Origin: Paraburkholderia elongata
GTDB taxonomy: Bacteria; Pseudomonadota; Gammaproteobacteria; Burkholderiales; Burkholderiaceae
Direction: 5' to 3'
DNA length: 64,000 nucleotides
NCBI RefSeq assembly: GCF_013177735.1
Contig: NZ_WOEZ01000245.1
Location: 62,001 to 126,000, forward strand
The position numbers and the translations under genes are program-made. Of the stretch, positions 34,288-40,604 are shown piece after piece (position 1 is the stretch's first letter; each line of letters begins with the position of its first letter). The notes under the pieces were generated by a model. The model had not been told where the DNA came from. It searched no databases and saw only the letters and a program-made list of their open reading frames with translations.

Positions 34288-34326
34288 TTGATCGGATTTG
34301 AATGCGATCAATGATCGGATTGATCG
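34288..34326. promoter_or_regulatory. TTGATCG-N10-CGATCAA palindrome plus direct repeat
   Basis: TTGATCG (34288-34294) and CGATCAA (34305-34311) form perfect 7-base arms. TGATCGGATTGATCG follows at 34312-34326 and repeats the half-site. It is 32 bases upstream of the MocR start, as expected for an operator that the regulator itself binds. Confidence 0.55.
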
Positions 34327-34373
34327 TCCGTGGTGAATGAGTGCACCACGCCGACACGTCCTTATCGGCAAAC

Positions 34374-34390
34374 CGCACCCGGCTGGTGCG
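34374..34390. promoter_or_regulatory. NtrC-like enhancer site
   Basis: CGCACCCGGCTGGTGCG has the GCACC-N5-GGTGC arrangement of NtrC-binding sites such as those upstream of enterobacterial glnA. It lies about 150 bases upstream of the sigma-54-type promoter, a normal enhancer distance. A TGCACCA half-site is also present at 34342-34348. Confidence 0.55.
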
Positions 34391-34498
34391 ATATCGCGGG
34401 GTTGAGGGCGGTTGCTCGCGACGCCTCGGCTGTATGCAACCTTCGCGCCAAAGAAATTTTCGCGTCGCATGTCGAATCGAGGCCGAATTGATTGCTGA

Positions 34499-34524
34499 TT
34501 GATCGCATTTGCGTAGCCGATCAA
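34499..34524. promoter_or_regulatory. TTGATCG-N12-CGATCAA palindrome abutting the promoter
   Basis: The same 7-base arms as at 34288-34311 occur here with a 12-base spacer. The right arm ends immediately before the -24 element of the sigma-54-type promoter, so a protein bound here would touch the polymerase. Confidence 0.55.
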
Positions 34525-34540
34525 TGGCACGGCCGTTGCG
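34525..34540 (+). promoter_or_regulatory. Sigma-54-type promoter of the Nit1C cluster
   Basis: TGGCACGGCCGTTGCG matches TGGCAC-N5-TTGCW except for the last base, with the invariant GG and GC 12 bases apart. Transcription would start near 34551, giving a 55-base leader before the first ATG at 34606. Nitrogen control of this cluster is consistent with the nitrogen-starvation names of its MSMEG_0572 and MSMEG_0570 families. Confidence 0.65.
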
Positions 34541-34605
34541 TTAAGAGAAGCGCGCACACATTGAACGCGCCATCTTTTAATTAGCAAACCTGATCGGAGA
34601 GTGTC

Positions 34606-35088
34606 ATGCCAGCCGTCAACAAACCGTTGCATCAGAAAGGTGACTACCTTGTCGACTACGAAGAGAAAGTCTTTGAAGACGTGAAGGCCGAACCTGGCGA
34701 GAAGGCGCTCGTCACTTTTCACACGGTCGCGTTCGAAGGTTCGATCGGCTTCGTCAATATGTTGCAGGCCACGCGTTTGCAACGCAAAGGCTTCGAAACG
34801 TCGGTACTGCTTTATGGACCAGGTGTCACGCTCGGTCTGCAACGCGGCTTTCCAACGCTCGGCGACGAAGCGTTCCCCGGCCATCTGAATTTCAACAAGC
34901 AACTGATGAAGTTCATGGAAGAGGGCGGCAAGGTGTACGCCTGCCGCTTCGCCTTGCAAGCCTTGTACGGGCACGGCGAGGCATCGCTGATCGAAGGCAT
35001 TCGCCCGATCAGTCCGCTCGACGTGCTTGATATCCAGCTGCTTCATCGCAAGGACAACGCGCTGATCATCCACACGTGGACGGTTTGA
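34606..35088 (+). CDS. nitB: MSMEG_0572/Sll0783-family nitrogen starvation response protein (160 aa)
   Basis: This is the first gene of the Nit1C cluster. The sequence FHTVAFEGSIGFVNMLQATRLQRKGFETSVLLYGPGV is characteristic of the Sll0783 family and resembles a DsrE-like fold, with a glycine-containing loop after a strand and a regular set of alternating strands and helices. Cys136-type redox residues of true DsrE proteins are not evident. In cyanobacteria the gene responds to nitrogen starvation. A GGAGAG ribosome binding site precedes the ATG. Its biochemical role is unknown; a scaffold or sulfur/nitrogen relay has not been shown. The symbol follows the gene order of the nitBCDEFGH cluster. 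Confidence 0.82.
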   Translation: MPAVNKPLHQKGDYLVDYEEKVFEDVKAEPGEKALVTFHTVAFEGSIGFVNMLQATRLQRKGFETSVLLYGPGVTLGLQRGFPTLGDEAFPGHLNFNKQLMKFMEEGGKVYACRFALQALYGHGEASLIEGIRPISPLDVLDIQLLHRKDNALIIHTWTV

Positions 35089-35107
35089 CGAGAGGCGGGT
35101 GACCACT

Positions 35108-36142
35108 ATGTCCGACAAACGCATCGTGCGTGCGGCCGCAGTCCAGATCTCACCGGACTTCGAACGCAGCGGCGGCACCCTCGAGAAGGTATGCGAGGCC
35201 ATTGAGAAAGCGGCGCGTGAAGGCGTGCAGCTGATCGTGTTCCCAGAGACCTTCGTGCCGTACTACCCATACTTTTCTTTCGTGCGTCCGCCGGTTGCTT
35301 CCGGCGCCGATCACATGAAGCTCTATGAGGAAGCCGTGATCGTGCCGGGCCCGGTGACGCAAGCGGTGGCCGAACGGGCGCGTTTGCATCGGATGGTGGT
35401 GGTGCTCGGCGTCAACGAGCGCGATCACGGCAGCCTCTACAACACGCAGTTGATCTTCGACGTGGACGGCCAACTGCTGCTCAAGCGCCGCAAGATCACG
35501 CCGACGTTTCATGAACGGATGATCTGGGGGCAGGGCGACGCGGCCGGTTTGAAAGTCGCGCAAACGGCGGTGGCGCGCGTCGGTGCGCTCGCCTGCTGGG
35601 AGCATTACAACCCGCTCGCGCGCTATGCATTGATGACGCAGCACGAAGAGATTCATTGCAGCCAGTTTCCCGGCTCGCTGGTGGGGCCGGTCTTCGCCGA
35701 GCAGATCGAGGTGACGATCCGGCATCACGCGCTGGAGTCGGGCTGTTTCGTGGTCAATGCAACGGGCTGGCTGAGCGAAGCGCAGATTGCGTCCGTTACG
35801 TCCGATACGAATTTGCAGAAGGCGCTGCGCGGCGGCTGCAATACCGCAATCGTGTCGCCTGAAGGACAGCATCTGGCCCAACCGCTGCGTGAGGGCGAGG
35901 GCATGGTGATTGCCGGTCTCGACATGAGCCTGATCACCAAGCGCAAACGCATGATGGATTCGGTCGGCCACTACGCGCGGCCTGAATTGCTCAGTCTTGC
36001 GATCAACCGGCGGCCGGCGGAAACCGTCGCGCCGATGCCGGCCTGGTCCAGTGCTTCGAGCACCGGCTTTAATTCAAACGAGGGATGGTGCGATGAACTC
36101 CAGCGAGACACTGTCGGCAGCGAGCCGGCAATTGATGACTGA
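35108..36142 (+). CDS. nitC: Nit6803-type nitrilase (344 aa)
   Basis: This is a nitrilase-superfamily enzyme that hydrolyses nitriles to acids and ammonia. The catalytic triad is Glu47 (FPETFVPYYPYF), Lys129 (KRRKITPTFHER) and Cys163 (ACWEHYNPLARYALM), and the family's WEHYNPL block marks the Nit6803/Nit1C subgroup. The ATG at 35108 fits the conserved start KRIVRAAAVQISPDFER; a GTG three codons upstream is possible. Genes of this cluster have been linked to growth on cyanide as a nitrogen source in other proteobacteria, with this enzyme as the key component. The 3' end overlaps the radical SAM gene by 50 bases. Confidence 0.92.
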   Translation: MSDKRIVRAAAVQISPDFERSGGTLEKVCEAIEKAAREGVQLIVFPETFVPYYPYFSFVRPPVASGADHMKLYEEAVIVPGPVTQAVAERARLHRMVVVLGVNERDHGSLYNTQLIFDVDGQLLLKRRKITPTFHERMIWGQGDAAGLKVAQTAVARVGALACWEHYNPLARYALMTQHEEIHCSQFPGSLVGPVFAEQIEVTIRHHALESGCFVVNATGWLSEAQIASVTSDTNLQKALRGGCNTAIVSPEGQHLAQPLREGEGMVIAGLDMSLITKRKRMMDSVGHYARPELLSLAINRRPAETVAPMPAWSSASSTGFNSNEGWCDELQRDTVGSEPAIDD

Positions 36143-37205
36143 ATTGCAGTCGGCCGGCTTGCGGCTCGTGTCTCCGGATGCGGGCGCCGCGAGCCGGCGT
36201 GGCGGCGCGGGGCCCTCGGACCACAAGGCGGTCACGGTCGACGGCGTGACGATCATGGTGCCGGTGCATACGAGCACCGCATGGCACTCGCCGTTCGTCG
36301 CGCAGACGCCGAATGCAAATGGATCGAGCGCGTTGCTGCGCGGCACGATTCCGATTGCCAATATCAGCTTTCCCAAAGCACCGCGCTTTTACGGCATGCA
36401 GACGCTCGACGGTGTGCCTTACTCGCACATTGCCGCGTTGCACAGTGCGGACGTGCTGGCCACGACGGTGCTGCAAACCTGCATCCGCTACGAGAGCCGT
36501 CGCAAGAGTTGCAAGTTCTGCGCGATTGGGCAGTCGCTCGCGGCAGGCCGCACGATTGCGCGCAAAACGCCGGAGCAATTGGCCGAAGTGGCGCGCGCAG
36601 CCGTGTTGCTCGACGGCGTCAAGCATATGGTGCTGACCACCGGCACGCCGCCCACATCCGATCGCGGCGCGCAGATTCTGTGCGAAAGCGCATTCGCCAT
36701 CAAAGCGGCGGTCGATCTGCCGATCCAGGCGCAATGCGAGCCGCCCGACGACGACCACTGGTTCGCGCGCATGAAAGCGAGCGGCATCGATACGCTCGGC
36801 ATGCATCTCGAAGTGGTGACGCCTGCATTGCGGGAACGCATCATGCCGGGCAAAGCGAGTGTGCCGCTGGCGCGCTACATGGCGGCCTTCAAAGCGGCGG
36901 TTGCCGTGTTTGGGCGCGGCCAGGTGAGTACGTACATACTCGCCGGTCTCGGCGATAGTGCGGAGGCGATTCTGGCGACGTCGCGCGAATTGATCGAACT
37001 CGGCGTCTATCCGTTCGTCGTGCCCTTCGTGCCCATCAGCGGTACGCCGCTCGAAGATCATCCGGCGCCCACGCCTGAATTCATGAAGTCGGTTCTGCAA
37101 CCGCTCGGTGCAATGCTGAATGCTGCCGCGATGCGCTCCATCGATATCAAGGCGGGTTGTGGCAAATGCGGCGCGTGTTCGTCGCTGTCATCGTACGAGG
37201 AGTGA
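36093..37205 (+). CDS. nitD: MSMEG_0568-family radical SAM protein (370 aa)
   Basis: This is a radical SAM enzyme related to biotin synthase. The likely cluster-binding cysteines are Cys130, Cys140 and Cys143 (TCIRYESRRKSCKFCAIG), a CX9CX2C spacing instead of the usual CX3CX2C. A second cysteine group, GCGKCGACSS, lies at the C-terminus and could hold another cluster or metal. LTTGTPPTSDRG and LGMHLEVVTPALRERIMPGK are conserved barrel segments. The reaction is unknown. The start at 36093 lies inside the nitrilase gene, so the two are translationally coupled. Confidence 0.88.
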   Translation: MNSSETLSAASRQLMTELQSAGLRLVSPDAGAASRRGGAGPSDHKAVTVDGVTIMVPVHTSTAWHSPFVAQTPNANGSSALLRGTIPIANISFPKAPRFYGMQTLDGVPYSHIAALHSADVLATTVLQTCIRYESRRKSCKFCAIGQSLAAGRTIARKTPEQLAEVARAAVLLDGVKHMVLTTGTPPTSDRGAQILCESAFAIKAAVDLPIQAQCEPPDDDHWFARMKASGIDTLGMHLEVVTPALRERIMPGKASVPLARYMAAFKAAVAVFGRGQVSTYILAGLGDSAEAILATSRELIELGVYPFVVPFVPISGTPLEDHPAPTPEFMKSVLQPLGAMLNAAAMRSIDIKAGCGKCGACSSLSSYEE

Positions 37206-37207
37206 TC

Positions 37208-37807
37208 ATGTTCGGCGAAGCGATTGCAGGCGAAGCGCTGGATGGCGAAGTGGGGTTTGCGCCCTATGCGCCGAGCGAATTCCGCATCAAGTGGACGACG
37301 CTCGATTGGGAGGCCGACGGAGCGTACAGGCTGCGGCGCGCGGTGTTTTGCATCGAGCAGGGCATTTTCGTCGGAGACGATCGAGACGATATCGACAGCC
37401 ACGCGCAGCAACTCGTTGCAGTGAGCTGTGTGGCCGGCATGCCGGAGCAGGTGGTCGGTACGGTGCGGATTCATCGCGACGAGGGCAACGTGTGGTTCGG
37501 TTCGCGCCTGGCCGTGCATGCCGCATTTCGCCGCCACGGCAAGATCGGCGCGACGCTAATTCGTCTCGCGGTGAGCAGCGCCCATGCGCTCGGCTGCGAG
37601 ACTTTCCTCGCGCATGTGCAGAGCCAGAACGTGCCGCTTTTCCGCGCGATGCATTGGGATGTGCTCGCCGAAGAAATGTTGTTGGGGCGACCGCATCATC
37701 TGATGCAGTCCCAACTGGACTGGTATCCGCCGTGTGTGACGCCGTATGGCGGCTTCGTAACTCACACGCAACCGCACGGCCTGGCTTCTGCACGGAGCGC
37801 GGCATGA
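37208..37807 (+). CDS. nitE: MSMEG_0567-type GNAT acetyltransferase (199 aa)
   Basis: This protein has the N-acetyltransferase fold. The acetyl-CoA loop is SRLAVHAAFRRHGKIGATLIRLAVSSAHALGCETF, where RRHGKIGATLI replaces the canonical RxxGxG/A. The catalytic segment FLAHVQSQNVPLFRAMHWDVL follows. In some organisms this domain is fused to the AIR-synthase-like domain encoded next; here they are separate but overlap as ATGA. It starts three bases after the radical SAM stop. The substrate may be an amine produced in the pathway, which is inferred. Confidence 0.85.
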   Translation: MFGEAIAGEALDGEVGFAPYAPSEFRIKWTTLDWEADGAYRLRRAVFCIEQGIFVGDDRDDIDSHAQQLVAVSCVAGMPEQVVGTVRIHRDEGNVWFGSRLAVHAAFRRHGKIGATLIRLAVSSAHALGCETFLAHVQSQNVPLFRAMHWDVLAEEMLLGRPHHLMQSQLDWYPPCVTPYGGFVTHTQPHGLASARSAA

Positions 37808-38787
37808 GCGTGGCCGATCTCGTTGCGAGCTTGCGCGAGAGTCGCGGATTTCGGCACAAGACGGATATCGTCGATGTGGTCGGCTCGCTCGCACGGCGTC
37901 TGCCTGGCGGCACGCGCGATCTCGCGCAGGCCGTCGCGCTTGGCGACGACTGCGCGGCCATTGCCGATGGCGATGGCTACCTGCTGTTCGCAATCGAAGG
38001 CATGGTCAGCGATTTCGTGAGCGCGATGCCATGGTTCGCCGGCTACAGCAGCGTGATGGTCAACGTCAGCGATATCTGCGCGATGGGTGGACGGCCGCTG
38101 GCGGTGGTCGATGCGTTATGGAGTCGAGGAATCGGCGCGGCAGAGGACGTGCTCGCAGGCATGGCGGCGGCTTCCGTCGCTTATGGCGTGCCGATCGTAG
38201 GCGGTCATACGAATACGCGCAGTGATGCGGCGCAACTGGCAGTGTCGATTGTGGGGCGCGCGAAAGCGCTGCTGTCGAGTTTCAATGCGAAACCCGGTGA
38301 CCGGTTGATGATGGCCGTCGATTTGCGCGGCCGCTTCGAGGAACCGTATCCGTTCTGGAATGCCTCGGTGGATGCGCCGCCTGACCGTTTGAGAGCAGAT
38401 CTCGAACTGCTTGCGCAGTTAGCGGAAACTGGCCTGTGCGACGCGGCGAAAGACATCAGCATGGCCGGCACACTCGGCACGGCGCTGATGTTGCTCGAGT
38501 GCTCGCGGGTGGGGGCACGGATCGATCTCGATCGTATTCCGAAGCCTGCTGGCGTTTCGTTGGAGCGTTGGGTCACCGCATTTCCGAGCTTCGGTTATCT
38601 GCTATCGGTTCGGGAAGAGCAGGTGGACGCAGTGCAGGCCCAGTTCGATTCGCGTTCGCTCGCATGCGCCGTGATCGGTTCGGTCGATGCGACGTCCGAA
38701 GTGGTATTGCGTCAGCACGATGAGGCTGCGGTGTTGTGGGATTTCGATCGCGAACCGTTCATGGTGGCGAAGGACGGTCCGCGATGA
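37804..38787 (+). CDS. nitF: AIR-synthase-like protein, Sll0787 family (327 aa)
   Basis: This is a two-domain ATP-binding protein of the PurM/SelD/HypE/ThiL superfamily. ALGDDCAAI (with the Asp pair) near residue 47, MVNVSDICAMGGRPLAVVDALW near 80-100 and VPIVGGHTNTRSDAAQLAVSIVG form the nucleotide- and metal-binding N-terminal half. CDAAKDISMAGTLGTALMLLE starts the C-terminal half. Relatives activate a carbonyl or carboxylate by phosphorylation. Its target in the Nit1C pathway is unknown. The gene overlaps both neighbours by four bases. Confidence 0.85.
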   Translation: MSVADLVASLRESRGFRHKTDIVDVVGSLARRLPGGTRDLAQAVALGDDCAAIADGDGYLLFAIEGMVSDFVSAMPWFAGYSSVMVNVSDICAMGGRPLAVVDALWSRGIGAAEDVLAGMAAASVAYGVPIVGGHTNTRSDAAQLAVSIVGRAKALLSSFNAKPGDRLMMAVDLRGRFEEPYPFWNASVDAPPDRLRADLELLAQLAETGLCDAAKDISMAGTLGTALMLLECSRVGARIDLDRIPKPAGVSLERWVTAFPSFGYLLSVREEQVDAVQAQFDSRSLACAVIGSVDATSEVVLRQHDEAAVLWDFDREPFMVAKDGPR

Positions 38788-38890
38788 ACACGCTGCGTAT
38801 CGCGTTGCTGACGCATTCGGTCAACCCGCGCGGCGTCACGTCGACGTATACAGCCAATTGCTTGCAACCCGCGCGTTGGCCATTCATTGA
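38784..38890 (+). pseudogene. Deletion scar of an MSMEG_0565-type glycosyltransferase
   Basis: The ATG at 38784 overlaps the AIR-synthase-like stop and opens MNTLRIALLTHSVNPRG, the start of the cluster's glycosyltransferase family. Immediately afterwards the other frame reads ARRHVDVYSQLLATRALAIH and stops at 38888-38890. This resembles the C-terminal end of the same family. About 1 kb between these ends is missing, and the two pieces are out of frame at a GC-rich junction (CCGCGCGGCGTCACG). The residual frame from 38784 encodes only a short nonsense peptide. The rest of the cluster is intact, so the deletion did not break the operon. Confidence 0.72.
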
Positions 38891-38907
38891 TCGATTGAGG
38901 ATTTGCG

Positions 38908-39192
38908 ATGCCTGTCATGCACTTTCGGATTCAATGGCCTGATGGCGATGAAGCGAACTGTTATTCGCCGTCGCTCGTCATTGGCGATTTTTTCAAACCT
39001 GGCGAGGCGTATGCGCTGGACGATTTCGTGGAACGTTCGCGGCAGGCGCTAGATATTGCGTCGGAGCGCGTGCGCAAGAAGTACGGCTTTGCCTGCTCCG
39101 CGGCCATGGATCAGCTCGCGCAGATCGAACGCGACGCCGAGCGCTTTCGCGATCACCCAGAGGCGACCGTCAAGGTTATCGAATTCAGCTAG
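38908..39192 (+). CDS. nitG: MSMEG_0570-family nitrogen starvation response protein (94 aa)
   Basis: This small soluble protein belongs to the Nit1C-specific MSMEG_0570 family. The hallmark is the start PVMHFRIQWPDGDEANCYSPSLVIGDFFKPGEAYALDDFVERSRQAL, and the C-terminal half is helical and charged and ends VKVIEFS. It contains two cysteines and no known active site. It follows the glycosyltransferase scar by 17 bases and precedes the flavin oxidoreductase by 25 bases. The function is unknown; co-occurrence with the nitrilase is the main clue. Confidence 0.85.
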   Translation: MPVMHFRIQWPDGDEANCYSPSLVIGDFFKPGEAYALDDFVERSRQALDIASERVRKKYGFACSAAMDQLAQIERDAERFRDHPEATVKVIEFS

Positions 39193-39217
39193 GCGCTTAT
39201 TTTGCAGAGGAAGCATC

Positions 39218-40507
39218 ATGTCGAATCCAGCACATCACGCACGTGCTGACGGGCATTACAGTGTGCTCGTCGTCGGCGGCGGGCAGGCGGGTCTGTCGGT
39301 CAGCTATTACCTAAAGCAGGCGGGCATCGACCATCTGGTTGTGGAAAAGAACACGGTGACGCATACGTGGCGCCAGCAACGCTGGGACGCGTTCTGCCTC
39401 GTGACGCCGAACTGGCAGTGCGCATTGCCCGGCTACCCGTACCTTGGCGACGACCCGCACGGGTTCATGAGGAAGGGCGAGATCATCGATTATCTCGACG
39501 GTTTCATCGCGCATGTCGATGCGCCGGTGATCGAGCATACGGAAGTCAAACGCGTGAAGCAGCGCGACGATGGCGTCTATACGATTGCGACCACGCAAGG
39601 CGATTTGACCGCGGATCAGGTGGTGGTCGCCTCTGGGGGGTATCACACGCCGATCGTGCCGCGTCTTGCCGAGCGTTTGCCCGCAAGCATCGTGCAATTG
39701 CAATCGTCGGCGTATCGGAATCCCCAGGCCTTGCCCGAAGGCGCGATCATGGTGGTCGGCACGGGGCAATCAGGCGCTCAGATCGCGGAGGACTTGCATC
39801 TGGCCGGGCGCAGGGTGGTCCTCGCGGTCGGCGAGGCGCCACGCTGTGCGCGTTTCTACCGGGGGCGCGACGTGGTCGATTGGCTCGCCGACATGCAGTA
39901 CTACGACATGCCGGTCGAAAAGCATCCGTTGCGCGAAGGCGTGCGCGACAACACCAATCACTATGTGACCGGGCGCGATGGCGGCCGCGACATCGACCTG
40001 CGCAAGTTCGCCGCCGAAGGCATGGAGCTGTACGGTAGGCTCGACGATCTGCGCGACGGACAATTCCATTTTGAGCCGACACTTGCCGCCAATCTCGACG
40101 CCGCGGACGATACGTATAACCGGATCAACGCGAGCATCGACCGCTTCATTGACAAGCATGGCATCGACGCGCCAGCGGGTGAGGTCTACGAACCCGTCTG
40201 GCGGCCGGCCGATGAACGTACGACGCTCGATCTTCACACTAGCGGCATTTCTGCAATTGTCTGGTGCATCGGCTTCACGCCGGACTTTAGCTGGCTCGAC
40301 GCGCCGGTTTTCAATGGGCGTGGTTATCCGGCACATACCCGCGGCATCACACCCATCGACGGTTTGTATTTTGTCGGCCTGCCGTGGCTGCATACATGGG
40401 GTTCGGGACGCTTCTCAGGCGTCGCGCGAGATGCGGAGTTTGTCGTGCAGGCGATTCGTGAGAAGGTGCACGAGCGTGCGTCGGTGAGGGCGGCTGTGGC
40501 AGCTTGA
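39218..40507 (+). CDS. nitH: MSMEG_0569-family flavin-dependent oxidoreductase (429 aa)
   Basis: This FAD- and NAD(P)H-dependent oxidoreductase has the layout of flavin monooxygenases. The FAD dinucleotide motif VVGGGQAGLSVSYYLKQ is near residue 18 and the NAD(P)H motif VVGTGQSGAQIAEDL near residue 178. The block HTWRQQRWDAFCLVTPNWQCALPG and a late GFTPDFSWLD segment are typical of this family. Start AGAGGAAGC-N5-ATG at 39218. The gene ends the Nit1C operon, before a strong terminator. It may oxygenate the pathway's nitrogenous intermediate; the substrate is unproven. Confidence 0.88.
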   Translation: MSNPAHHARADGHYSVLVVGGGQAGLSVSYYLKQAGIDHLVVEKNTVTHTWRQQRWDAFCLVTPNWQCALPGYPYLGDDPHGFMRKGEIIDYLDGFIAHVDAPVIEHTEVKRVKQRDDGVYTIATTQGDLTADQVVVASGGYHTPIVPRLAERLPASIVQLQSSAYRNPQALPEGAIMVVGTGQSGAQIAEDLHLAGRRVVLAVGEAPRCARFYRGRDVVDWLADMQYYDMPVEKHPLREGVRDNTNHYVTGRDGGRDIDLRKFAAEGMELYGRLDDLRDGQFHFEPTLAANLDAADDTYNRINASIDRFIDKHGIDAPAGEVYEPVWRPADERTTLDLHTSGISAIVWCIGFTPDFSWLDAPVFNGRGYPAHTRGITPIDGLYFVGLPWLHTWGSGRFSGVARDAEFVVQAIREKVHERASVRAAVAA

Positions 40508-40547
40508 GCCTATGGCTTATGCGCCTTGACGCGAATGCATGAAAAAA

Positions 40548-40584
40548 CGGCCGCTGCTTTTTTATCGCAGCGGCCGCTTCTTTT
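40548..40584. terminator. Bidirectional intrinsic terminator after the Nit1C cluster
   Basis: CGGCCGCTGC (40548-40557) pairs with GCAGCGGCCG (40567-40576). AAAAAA lies before the stem and CTTCTTTT after it, so it can stop transcription from both the rightward Nit1C operon and the leftward phospholipase gene. Confidence 0.85.
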
Positions 40585-40604
40585 GGTACGGACTGAATTG
40601 AAAC

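Larger units (their letters stand above)
34257..34605. promoter_or_regulatory. Divergent regulatory region of the Nit1C cluster
   Basis: This 349-bp gap contains, from left to right, a TTGATCG palindrome with a trailing direct repeat (34288-34326), an NtrC-like site (34374-34390), a second TTGATCG palindrome (34499-34524) and a sigma-54-type promoter (34525-34540) directly joined to it. No coding frame is supported here. Confidence 0.65.

Noticed and set aside
33982..35202. Leftward open frame of 406 codons across the Nit1C promoter region
   Set aside because: It would run through the regulatory region and the first Nit1C gene in antisense, and only its end coincides with the out-of-frame MocR helix-turn-helix segment.
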